Of a stretch of 7,039 nucleotides of DNA, positions 1 through 5,917 are shown piece after piece. The translations under genes were made by a program, and so were the position numbers. The notes under the pieces are model-generated. The model was not told where the DNA came from and did no database searches. It saw only the letters and a list, made by a program, of their open reading frames with translations. This stretch comes from Clostridia bacterium (GTDB taxonomy: Bacteria > Bacillota_A > Clostridia > Oscillospirales > Acutalibacteraceae), in assembly GCA_017547865.1 (NCBI GenBank), contig JAFYOA010000246.1, positions 1 through 7,039 of the forward strand. The letters run 5' to 3'. Position 1 is the first letter of the stretch. Every line of letters begins with the position of its first letter.

Positions 1-2
1 AG

Positions 3-62
3 ACTCTGCCGGCCAAGCCCTTCCCGCCCCTGCCGGACAAAGACACTCTGGAAGTTATCTAA
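3..62 (+). CDS. C-terminal end of an unidentified plus-strand gene (partial)
   Basis: In frame 3 the first bases read TLPAKPFPPLPDKDTLEVI and then stop at TAA (60-62). No function can be assigned from 19 residues. The tail is proline-rich, and LPAK and LPDK start eight residues apart, which hints at a short coding repeat. Two things support real coding: a hairpin followed by a T-rich tract comes right after, in plus orientation (73-110), and the next repeat copy keeps the same frame and stop (PDKDT...I, then TAA). The start lies outside the window. The gene would converge with the minus-strand isomerase gene. The alternative is that this is non-coding sequence that happens to be open; the call is inference from context. 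Confidence 0.5.
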   Translation, partial: TLPAKPFPPLPDKDTLEVI

Positions 63-72
63 AGAATACATG

Positions 73-110
73 AGGACAGAGAATTAAATTTCTCTGTCCT
101 TTATTTTTTA
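73..110 (+). terminator. Intrinsic terminator, repeat unit 1
   Basis: A perfect 11-base stem (73-83 with 90-100, AGGACAGAGAA/TTCTCTGTCCT) has a six-base loop and is followed by TTATTTTTTA. The T tract is only on the plus strand, so it would stop the plus-strand gene ending at 62, eleven bases upstream. Confidence 0.7.
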
Positions 111-156
111 TGCCGGATAAAGACACACCGAAAGCCATCTAAATAACATTAGAGCG

Positions 157-187
157 CAGAGAATGGAATTTCTCTGTTTTTCATTTT
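157..187 (+). terminator. Decayed terminator-like hairpin, repeat unit 2
   Basis: A seven-base stem CAGAGAA (157-163) / TTCTCTG (170-176) with a six-base loop is followed by a T-rich stretch (TTTTCATTTT). It is the second copy of the hairpin at 73-100 with the outer stem lost. It may act as a back-up terminator for the plus-strand gene. Confidence 0.5.
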
Positions 188-290
188 GAGCCGGCAAAGA
201 CACACCGGAAGTTATTTGAAATACAAAAAGAATTCTTCTGACAAACGCGCAAAGAGAAGCCGGTCGTACAGATTTGATTGCGCAGATAAT

Positions 291-323
291 AAAAAGATGC
301 ACGAAAATCTCGCGCATCTTTTT
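291..323 (-). terminator. Terminator of the sugar isomerase gene, possibly bidirectional
   Basis: A perfect ten-base stem AAAAAGATGC (291-300) / GCATCTTTTT (314-323) can extend inward by CG/CG across one mismatch. On the minus strand it begins 12 bases after the isomerase stop codon and ends in TTTTT then ATTAT. On the plus strand it also ends in a T run (TTTTTGTTT), so it can serve both converging genes. Confidence 0.8.
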
Positions 324-334
324 GTTTCATCTGT

Positions 335-1198
335 TTACAGCTGTTCAAACATATCCGCAAGTTTCCTTGCGCTTTCCTTCAGCTTCAGCACGCCTTCAAA
401 AACATTCTCTTCGTTATAATCTTTCAAAAAGGCATCTGCTTCCAAAGTAAAATAGCCTTCGTAATTCATTTCTTTCAGCGCTTTTACAATTTCAGCAAAA
501 TCTATATTCATAGAAAACGGGATTTGGTGATCATCGTTCAAGCGGTTATTATCGTGAATATGCAGAGCCTTAAGACGATGCCCCAACGCTTTTATCATAT
601 TCGCGGCGCCATCGCCCGAACCACGCATTTCCGCATGTCCCAAATCAAGGCAGGCAACAAAGAAATCATCGTTGATAACGTCGATATGTTTTTTAAAGCT
701 TTCGCCCGTTGCACAAGCCGCAAAAGAGGATTCATTTTTTTCAGAATCCCAATTCCACATATTTTCGGTTGCAATTTTTACACCACAGCCTTTGGCAAAG
801 GGCAAAAGCTCGGCGTACATTTCGGCGTTTTCTTCGGGAGTTTTATCATTATCGGGATGAATAATGCAAATCTCACCGCCCGCCTCGGCTGTGCACTCAA
901 TGGCACGTTTTAAATAGGAACGAACCGCAGGTACAGTCACAGGGAAAGGAGCGTGCGACTGGTTGCAAACCATTCCGTTTTCAAGGCCGATTCTCTTAAG
1001 TTTTCTTGCAAACTCAAGATACCGCGGTCCATTCAGTTCATTTGGAATATCCAAAGGTGTTTTTGTGCTCCAATCAATTCGGCACATATCGAACATGGAA
1101 AAATCCCAGGCATCAAAGCCTGCTTTGCCGCAAAGCTCCACCGCTTTTTCCAATCCGACTATTCTGGCTGTCGAATAAATTTCTGTTGATATTTTCAT
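335..1198 (-). CDS. Sugar phosphate isomerase/epimerase (xylose isomerase-like TIM barrel)
   Basis: Predicted 287-residue cytoplasmic protein of the xylose isomerase-like / AP-endonuclease 2 superfamily, (beta/alpha)8 barrels that isomerise or epimerise sugars, sugar phosphates or inositols, usually with a divalent metal. Visible motifs, counted from MKIST: QSHAPF with H82, IIHPDND with H114, TENMW with E145 (likely metal ligand), CLDLGHAE with D185 and H188, LHIHDN with H213 and H215, and TLEAD with E253 near the end of the barrel. Length fits the family. The frame also has an ATG seven codons earlier (1219), but a GGGGG stretch (1206-1210) seven bases before 1198 favours the start used here. 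It has its own promoter and terminator. The substrate cannot be told from sequence; rhaD is 2.6 kb away with two other genes between, so a rhamnose role is not supported. GC is lower than in neighbouring genes. Confidence 0.88.
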   Translation of the reverse strand: MKISTEIYSTARIVGLEKAVELCGKAGFDAWDFSMFDMCRIDWSTKTPLDIPNELNGPRYLEFARKLKRIGLENGMVCNQSHAPFPVTVPAVRSYLKRAIECTAEAGGEICIIHPDNDKTPEENAEMYAELLPFAKGCGVKIATENMWNWDSEKNESSFAACATGESFKKHIDVINDDFFVACLDLGHAEMRGSGDGAANMIKALGHRLKALHIHDNNRLNDDHQIPFSMNIDFAEIVKALKEMNYEGYFTLEADAFLKDYNEENVFEGVLKLKESARKLADMFEQL

Positions 1199-1222
1199 CA
1201 AAACACCCCCGAAAAACATTTT

Positions 1223-1238
1223 ATTACGGTGATGTAAT
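1223..1238. promoter_or_regulatory. Possible operator palindrome over the isomerase transcription start
   Basis: ATTAC (1223-1227), six bases, then GTAAT (1234-1238) form an inverted repeat that overlaps the downstream edge of the -10 box and the expected transcription start. This is where a repressor dimer would block initiation. The arms are only five bases long, so chance is possible in AT-rich DNA. Confidence 0.3.
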
Positions 1239-1265
1239 TATATTTTATGTATTTACCTTCGTCAA
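1237..1265 (-). promoter_or_regulatory. Sigma-A-type promoter of the sugar isomerase gene
   Basis: On the minus strand TTGACG (1265-1260), a 17-base spacer and TATAAT (1242-1237) form a near-consensus housekeeping promoter, about 40 bases upstream of the isomerase start. Confidence 0.8.
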
Positions 1266-1275
1266 GTTGTTTTAC

Positions 1276-1306
1276 AAAAAATCCGCCCGAATCTCTTCGG
1301 ACGGAT
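1276..1306 (-). terminator. Terminator of the ABC transporter operon
   Basis: On the minus strand an 11-base-pair stem (1306-1296 with 1291-1281) closes a GAGA tetraloop of the GNRA type and is followed by TTTTT. One pair is G-U on the minus strand but would be A-C on the plus strand, which fixes the direction. It lies about 54 bases after the ATPase stop codon. Confidence 0.85.
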
Positions 1307-1359
1307 CGTTTTGCTTTATAAACCCAAGAACGGCTCTGCGCTCGTGCGTTTCAATTTGT

Positions 1360-2040
1360 TCAGCGGCCAAAAATCGTACTCGGCTTTTTGGGCGGGGCGA
1401 TCTTTTTCAGCTCGTAGCATTCATCGCAGGCCGCCGCAACTTCCGGCGAATGGCTGACGAGGATAACGCATTTACCCTGCTGTACCAAAGCCCGGAAGAT
1501 TCCCATGATCTCCGTCTGGGTCTCGCCATCCAGGTTGCCGGTGGGTTCATCGGCAAGAATGATCTGGGCATCGTAAGAAAGTGCCCGGGCAATGGCCACG
1601 CGCTGCTGCTGACCACCGGAAAGCTTCAGCACCCGGCGGTTGGCTTCTTCCTCGCTCAGGCCAACATCTTCCAGCAGTTTCATTGCTTTTGCTTTTTTGG
1701 CAGCGCCCGTGCCCTTCACACCGGCGATGTCCATAGAAAGCAGCACGTTTTCCAGCGCAGTGAACTTGGTGATAAGATTGAAGCTCTGGAAAATCACACC
1801 AATGTACTTGCTGCGGAACTCATATTTATCTGTGCTTTTAATATCTTTGCCTTCGTAGAGAATTTCACCGGATTCCGGCGCAGCCAGACCGGAGAGAATG
1901 GAAAGCAGCGTGGTTTTGCCTGCACCGGATTTACCGATGATGCAGTACATCTTTCCTTTTTCGAAATCGTAGGAAAGATCACGCAGAACCGGGGTTTTGC
2001 CATAGGAAAACCAAATTTTTTTCAGTGATAAAACAGCCAT
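1360..2040 (-). CDS. ABC transporter ATP-binding protein (MacB/LolD-type)
   Basis: A 226-residue cytoplasmic ATPase that powers the permease encoded just upstream. All nucleotide-binding motifs are present: Walker A GKSGAGKT (36-43), Q-loop glutamine Q85, signature LSGGQQQR (140-147), Walker B IILADEP (160-166), D-loop GNLD (168-171) and H-loop histidine H197 in VSHSPE. The length and the LSGGQQQR / ADEPTGNLD wording fit the MacB/LolD/FtsE-like class that pairs with FtsX-type permeases and drives export or mechanotransmission rather than import. The start is set by AGGAGG five bases before ATG. That site directly follows the permease stop, with only 10 bases between the genes, so the two are co-transcribed and probably translationally linked. 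The substrate is unknown. The operon ends in a strong terminator, and no MacA-like adaptor gene is present. Confidence 0.95.
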   Translation of the reverse strand: MAVLSLKKIWFSYGKTPVLRDLSYDFEKGKMYCIIGKSGAGKTTLLSILSGLAAPESGEILYEGKDIKSTDKYEFRSKYIGVIFQSFNLITKFTALENVLLSMDIAGVKGTGAAKKAKAMKLLEDVGLSEEEANRRVLKLSGGQQQRVAIARALSYDAQIILADEPTGNLDGETQTEIMGIFRALVQQGKCVILVSHSPEVAAACDECYELKKIAPPKKPSTIFGR

Positions 2041-2050
2041 TGTTTCCTCC

Positions 2051-3706
2051 TTAATCCCGGTTCGCCAAAATCTTCAGCGGTTCATATCGCATAACGAACA
2101 GCACCGATACCGCACCGGACACCAGCGTAAGCAGCACGGCAATGCCCATCATCTGCAGCACCACCGTCAGGTCTGTGGCAGAGCTGATCTCCGTTACATA
2201 GGCGTTTTCGGCATCCACACCCAGGAAACCGGGGAAATCTCCGAAATTACCAAAGCCGCCAAAGCCGCCTTCGGGCTGCTGGGGGATGTTACCCGGCATC
2301 TGCATTTCGCCGCGGCCGAAGTTTGTTTCAATCTGCTCCAGGCGGTTCTGCCCGGAAGTCACCTGGTTTTCCAGCAGTTTGTTGGTAACCGGAACGGAGC
2401 TTACCGCACCGATCATGGCACCCAGCATCACCGCGCACAGGGTCACGGCGAAAATCTCGGTGAGGAACTGCATGGCCACGCGGCTTTTCTTCATGCCCAT
2501 GGCGGTGAGACCGCCGATCTCATACTTACGCTCGCGCACCTGAAAGATGTTCAGAACGATCAGAATCAGCGCGCCGATCACCAGAATCACCACCAGGAAA
2601 TACCCGGCCATGGTGCTCAGCGTATACAAAGGCGTCAAGCTGTTTTCGTAGGCCGTTACGTCGGAAGAAGACACGGTGTAGCTTTCATCCAGGCCCATAT
2701 CGTACACAGCCTCTGCAAAGGCCTCGTAGCTTTCCACATCTGCAAAGGCATACGTTGCAGAAAGCGTTCCGTTCAGGGCGGTTTCGTATTCGCGGCCGGT
2801 GTTTTCATCGGTCACGGTTTCAGAAACTTCCGCAGAAGTATCCAGGATCGCCTGCAGCGTGCCATAGCTGGTGTAAATCTTGTTGGCGGGATCAGACATC
2901 GTCATGCCCATACCCATCATGGAGAAGCCGGTTTCGTTGGCGCTTTCATCCACAAACAGGCCGGTGATCGTCAGTTCGTAGGTCTCGTCTTCCGCATTGG
3001 GGTTAGAAACCAGAATGGTATCGCCCACAGCCAGGTCGTTAAATACCGCCAGTTCTTCGGAAATAATGCATTCGTAGGTTGCTTCCCCTTCTGTGAACAC
3101 AGTGCCCTCGGTCACAGAAGCAGTGCCATCCAGGAAGGTCGTCATGGCGCTCTCGCCGCTGTAGCCCACCAGGGTAAAATCACCCGTGCTGGTCATAGAG
3201 AAGCCGCCAAACATGCCGCCCATACCACCCATACCGGGCATTCCCGGCATACCGGTCTGGTTTTCATCGGTTTTGCTTTCTTCGGAATCGGTCTCATCTT
3301 CCGTTTCGGTGCTCACGGGTTCAAAATCTTCCGTACCGTTCAGATAAGCCGTGGAAGAATAATAAAAATCCTTCACATACTCCGAAGCCGCGTAGGTTTC
3401 GTATTCCTCCAGGGTCAGCGCATCCGCTTTCCCCATTATGTCTGCAAAATTGTTGCGGTCAAAACCGCCGCCCATGCCCATACCCATGCCGCCAAAGCCG
3501 CCGCCCATAGCAGAAAGGCGGTCGTAAGAAATGGTAGCTGTAACAGACATGCCCTCCAGGGTATCTTTACGGGCGTTTTCTGCTGCCTGGCGAATGGAAA
3601 GCCCCAGACACATAGCCACAGAAAGCACCAGCACGATAACACCGATGAGTATGTTCCTTCCTTTGGAACGTCCGATGCAACGCAGTGCGTTTTTTACGAT
3701 GTACAT
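2051..3706 (-). CDS. FtsX/MacB-type ABC transporter permease with Met/Gly-rich external loops
   Basis: A 551-residue membrane protein, partner of the ATPase that follows. Layout: a short basic N-terminus; TM1 about 17-37; a large external domain about 38-365; TM2 about 368-389; a basic cytoplasmic stretch with RERKYEIGGLTAMGM, the typical FtsX coupling region (391-405); TM3 about 413-437; a second external loop; and TM4 about 515-538. This is the four-helix MacB-type topology. Unusual are the low-complexity insertions: Met/Gly-rich runs at 67-81 (including GGMGMGMGGG), 152-171 and 262-270, an acidic Ser/Thr/Glu/Asp linker at about 125-149, and a Gly/Phe/Pro-rich run at 480-494 that makes the TM3-TM4 loop about 75 residues long. 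AAGGAG lies five bases before ATG. First gene of a two-gene operon behind an 11-base repeat array. The substrate is unknown; export of a peptide, lipid or drug, or envelope stress sensing, are all possible. Confidence 0.92.
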   Translation of the reverse strand: MYIVKNALRCIGRSKGRNILIGVIVLVLSVAMCLGLSIRQAAENARKDTLEGMSVTATISYDRLSAMGGGFGGMGMGMGGGFDRNNFADIMGKADALTLEEYETYAASEYVKDFYYSSTAYLNGTEDFEPVSTETEDETDSEESKTDENQTGMPGMPGMGGMGGMFGGFSMTSTGDFTLVGYSGESAMTTFLDGTASVTEGTVFTEGEATYECIISEELAVFNDLAVGDTILVSNPNAEDETYELTITGLFVDESANETGFSMMGMGMTMSDPANKIYTSYGTLQAILDTSAEVSETVTDENTGREYETALNGTLSATYAFADVESYEAFAEAVYDMGLDESYTVSSSDVTAYENSLTPLYTLSTMAGYFLVVILVIGALILIVLNIFQVRERKYEIGGLTAMGMKKSRVAMQFLTEIFAVTLCAVMLGAMIGAVSSVPVTNKLLENQVTSGQNRLEQIETNFGRGEMQMPGNIPQQPEGGFGGFGNFGDFPGFLGVDAENAYVTEISSATDLTVVLQMMGIAVLLTLVSGAVSVLFVMRYEPLKILANRD

Positions 3707-3750
3707 AGTTTCTCCTTTGGAAAATATTTGCGGTTTTGAACCGTATGCAG

Positions 3751-3806
3751 ATACTATATTCGCTTTACTTGATAACTACGTGAAATGAATGTGAATTTTA
3801 AGTGAA
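3751..3806 (-). promoter_or_regulatory. Activator-type promoter with three 11-base-spaced TTCAC repeats
   Basis: On the minus strand TTCACTTAAAA, TTCACATTCAT and TTCACGTAGTT follow one another (plus-strand GTGAA at 3780, 3791 and 3802, exactly 11 apart). A -10-like TATAGT lies at 3758-3753, 20 bases beyond the last TTCACG. No good -35 box is seen. Direct repeats once per helical turn that replace the -35 are the pattern of OmpR/PhoB-family response regulators, and the middle unit TTCACA resembles the Bacillus PhoP half-site. The distance to the permease start is about 47 bases. The regulator is not in the window. Confidence 0.5.
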
Positions 3807-3833
3807 AAAAGACCGGGCATTTCCGTCCGGCCT
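3805..3833 (-). terminator. Terminator of rhaD
   Basis: On the minus strand AGGCCGG (3833-3827) pairs with CCGGTCT (3816-3810), with one G-U pair, around a loop of about ten bases. It is followed by a T run at 3810-3805. It begins about 24 bases after the rhaD stop. The T run touches the outermost TTCAC repeat of the transporter promoter, so the two signals abut. Confidence 0.75.
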
Positions 3834-3856
3834 TTTAAATTTGATGTATATGAAGT

Positions 3857-4687
3857 TTAGTCCAGGAATTCTTCGTTGATGGTCACACCGAAATCGCGGG
3901 CAATGGCACGCAGATTATCATCGGTGATGGTCTGGCGAATCTTCCCCTGGCCGGCGCTGAGAGCCAGCACGTAGATCTCGGCAGCCTTTTCGATGGTGTG
4001 CATCAGGCCGAAGGTGATGTCGAAATCGGGGCCGGAAACGAACAGGCCGTGGTGAGCCCACACAGCGGCATCGTACTTCTTCATCAGTTCGCTGGTGGCC
4101 ATGGCGATCTCGGAACCGCCGGGAACCATCCATTCCACAACACCCACGCCGCCGGGGAAGACAACCGGGCACTCCGTGGCGCTCTGCCACAGGGCACGGG
4201 AGAAATCACGGGCAGTGAGGGGCAGAATGTAGGTCATAGCAATGATATTGGCGGGGTGAGCGTGGTAGATCACGCGGTACTCGCCGTTGGTAGCGGCCTT
4301 GCGCACGCTGTGGTTCATAAAGTGGCTGGGGAATTCGCTGGTGGGACGGCCGCCCTTTTCCAGGCCCCAGACAATGCGCCAGCTGTCGCCGGCCTCGTTG
4401 ATCTCCACGATGCAGATGTTATCCTGGGCGGCCAGAGAAACATTGCGGAAGAACTTGCCGCTGCCGGTGGAGATGAAGTATTCGCCGGCCAGGTTATCGG
4501 CCTGCACGCCCATGTTCACCCATTCACCGGGAGTCTCTTTAAAGAAGGGACGGCACTGTTCCACTTCTTCGGGACGCATACGGTAGGTCAGGTTGCCGCC
4601 GTTGCGCTCGTGCCAGCCCTGTTCCCAGCCGTCGCTGCACATACGGATGTAACCCTGCATAACTTCAATATCATAGATAGTGCTCAT
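3857..4687 (-). CDS. rhaD: L-rhamnulose-1-phosphate aldolase
   Basis: A cytoplasmic class II (zinc) aldolase of 276 residues, close to the 274 of E. coli RhaD. It splits L-rhamnulose 1-phosphate into dihydroxyacetone phosphate and L-lactaldehyde, the last step of the rhamnose pathway. Segments recalled as shared with E. coli RhaD are ERNGGNLT (27-34), STGSGKFFRNV (73-83), PTSE with catalytic E118, HAH with zinc ligands H142 and H144, STEC-like ATEC with E172, VVFPGGVG (175-182), WMVPG (186-190) and the third zinc ligand H213 in AHHG. FGLMHTIEKAAEI follows, as in RhaD rather than shorter fuculose-phosphate aldolases. AAGGAG lies about eight bases before ATG. The gene stands alone: no rhamnose isomerase, kinase, mutarotase, transporter or AraC-type regulator is in view, so the rest of the pathway must be elsewhere. 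It is GC-rich, unlike the isomerase gene to the left. Confidence 0.94.
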   Translation of the reverse strand: MSTIYDIEVMQGYIRMCSDGWEQGWHERNGGNLTYRMRPEEVEQCRPFFKETPGEWVNMGVQADNLAGEYFISTGSGKFFRNVSLAAQDNICIVEINEAGDSWRIVWGLEKGGRPTSEFPSHFMNHSVRKAATNGEYRVIYHAHPANIIAMTYILPLTARDFSRALWQSATECPVVFPGGVGVVEWMVPGGSEIAMATSELMKKYDAAVWAHHGLFVSGPDFDITFGLMHTIEKAAEIYVLALSAGQGKIRQTITDDNLRAIARDFGVTINEEFLD

Positions 4688-4739
4688 TGAAAACTCTCCT
4701 TGTATATCGAAAATTCAGAAGACGAACTTCTCTGTATAT

Positions 4740-4748
4740 AGCATACCA
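4740..4748 (-). promoter_or_regulatory. Possible extended -10 promoter of rhaD
   Basis: On the minus strand TGGTATGCT (4748-4740) fits an extended -10 element (TGn plus a TATAAT-like hexamer), 53 bases before the rhaD start. No convincing -35 box is present. A short inverted repeat, AGAAG/CTTCT (4717-4721 and 4727-4731), lies downstream of it within the leader and might be an operator. No terminator separates the FliB-like gene from rhaD, so readthrough is also possible. Confidence 0.35.
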
Positions 4749-4793
4749 CCAAACCATAGAAAATGGAAGAACTTATTTATGCACCGGCATGAA

Positions 4794-5777
4794 TTATTCA
4801 CTCATCATGCGGCGCAGGTTTTCTTCGTTGTGCTCCACTTCCTTGCAGGCAAGAGAGATTCGCCGCCGCAGGGCGGAAACATCCTCTTCCTCTCCGCACA
4901 AAGCGGCGCACAGCAGCCAAAGGCGAACCACCAGGCGCATTTTTGGCAGGATCTGCCGGTCGTAGGCAGCCTGCAGCACATAGCGATACACCAGGTAAGT
5001 CAGCACCTGCCGCAGCATATTTTGGGCAGGCGCGCTCAGCTGCGGAAATTCCGCCGGCAGCGTTTCCAGCCGTTCGGGCAGTTCTTCTCCCAAAAACTCC
5101 AGCCCCTTCCACACCGGCAGGCAATCATCCACCGTTGGGAAAGGCACGCCTTCCCCCTCCAAAGCAGCCGTACAGGCTTCCGCAACAGCGGCGTAACGTT
5201 TGCCGTTCACTTTTCGCTGCATGGCATTGCCCGCCGCCCAAAGGCGCCGCAGGGCTGTTTCCGGGGCGATTTCGTCACTTTGCAGCATAGCCAACATGGC
5301 ATCCCGGCTTTTTCGCAGGGCCAGGTACAGCGTGGGGTTCAGCTCGTTCGGCTCGGGGAAGCCCGGCTCCTCCCGGGTGATCAGTTCCAGCGGGCCTGCA
5401 GGCTGCAGCAGCAGCCGGGCGGCCTCCGGGCAGGAAAGAGACACGCCGCGCTCTGTTACCCCGCCAAAGCTGTGGAAAAACCGCGGGAACAGCGTGCAGG
5501 TGCGGCACAGGGCATCTTCGCCCAATTCTATGTAAATATCGCACAGGTTTTCTTTATTCAAAAACGGGCAGCGGCCGTTCACCACACGGAACACCGTGTC
5601 CCCCTCATCCTCCGTCATGGCAGCCCGAAGACGATCGCCGATGTTCCCATTTGCCGCAGCATAGCGGGCGGCGCTCGTTTCGTCCACCACCACTTCCCAG
5701 GCAGCGCAGCAGGTATCCGGGCAGGCGCCGCCAATGCAGCGAAAATCCTTATATACAGCCGGTTCCACGATCTTCAT
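4794..5777 (-). CDS. fliB: FliB-family lysine-N-methylase (cysteine-rich)
   Basis: A 327-residue protein that fits the FliB family, named for Salmonella FliB, which methylates flagellin lysines. The N-terminal third has the family's cysteine pattern: FRCIGGACPDTCCAAW (C14, C19, C23, C24), CPFLNKENLCDI (C70, C79), the ELGEDALCRTCTLFPRF region (C91, C94) and LSCPEA (C116). Such clustered cysteines suggest a bound metal or Fe-S centre. The rest is helical with no obvious motif. It is shorter than Salmonella FliB (about 400 residues as I recall), most likely in the C-terminal part. AAAGGAG lies eight bases before ATG, with an extended -10 promoter upstream. No flagellin or flagellar gene is nearby, so the substrate may not be flagellin. 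Family call firm; function and symbol less so. Confidence 0.8.
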   Translation of the reverse strand: MKIVEPAVYKDFRCIGGACPDTCCAAWEVVVDETSAARYAAANGNIGDRLRAAMTEDEGDTVFRVVNGRCPFLNKENLCDIYIELGEDALCRTCTLFPRFFHSFGGVTERGVSLSCPEAARLLLQPAGPLELITREEPGFPEPNELNPTLYLALRKSRDAMLAMLQSDEIAPETALRRLWAAGNAMQRKVNGKRYAAVAEACTAALEGEGVPFPTVDDCLPVWKGLEFLGEELPERLETLPAEFPQLSAPAQNMLRQVLTYLVYRYVLQAAYDRQILPKMRLVVRLWLLCAALCGEEEDVSALRRRISLACKEVEHNEENLRRMMSE

Positions 5778-5804
5778 ATTCCCAGCTCCTTTCTTCTGCT
5801 GTTC

Positions 5805-5833
5805 AGTATAACATAAAACGGAGAAAACGGGAA
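5805..5833 (-). promoter_or_regulatory. Extended -10 promoter of the FliB-like gene
   Basis: On the minus strand TGTTATACT (5813-5805) is a good extended -10 element (TGn plus TATACT). Seventeen bases upstream of the hexamer, TTCCCG (5833-5828) is a weak -35. It lies about 28 bases before the start codon, giving a short leader. Confidence 0.65.
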
Positions 5834-5917
5834 GTAAGGACGAACTGCATATTTCCAGCTTTAATTTTTTGGCTTATCTTCGGCAAAATGCTTGGTACAG
5901 TATTTTAGCTTCTTCAA

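Larger units (their letters stand above)
32..240 (+). repeat. Tandem direct repeat of about 78-80 bases, about 2.5 copies
   Basis: Three units begin with GCCGG at 32, 112 and 190, giving spacings of 80 and 78 bases. Each starts with a block of about 33 bases: GCCGG, then AAAGACAC, ending at a stop triplet (TAA 60-62, TAA 140-142, TGA 217-219). Units 1 and 2 match at 26 of the first 33 positions. Units 1 and 2 then carry a hairpin with the shared core CAGAGAAT...TTTCTCTG. Unit 3 has lost one base near its start and keeps only the short palindrome AAGAATTCTT (228-237). The unit therefore joins the end of a coding sequence to its terminator-like hairpin. Confidence 0.8.

Noticed and set aside
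32..240. CRISPR array
   Set aside because: The repeated units are contiguous and diverged, without short identical repeats separated by unique spacers, and no cas gene is present.
108..419. Small open frames of 69 and 77 codons at the left edge
   Set aside because: They cross the tandem repeats and the isomerase terminator, and one runs into the end of the isomerase gene in antisense. They have no supporting start signals.
1006..2028. Long plus-strand open frame of 340 codons across the isomerase start and the ATPase gene
   Set aside because: It runs antisense to two clear genes with complete family motifs, spans their promoter and terminator, has no recognisable domain, and its product looks like a reverse-strand translation.
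3998..4690. Plus-strand open frame of 230 codons over rhaD
   Set aside because: It mirrors rhaD, which matches the known enzyme along its whole length; the antisense frame stays open only because of the high GC.
4779..4790. ATGC/GCAT inverted repeat just after the FliB-like gene as a terminator
   Set aside because: The stem has only four pairs and no T tract follows on the minus strand.
4680..5816. Plus-strand open frame of 378 codons over the FliB-like gene
   Set aside because: It is antisense to a gene with an intact cysteine signature and a good ribosome binding site. It is rich in His/Gln/Arg/Pro, as expected for the shadow of a GC-rich gene.
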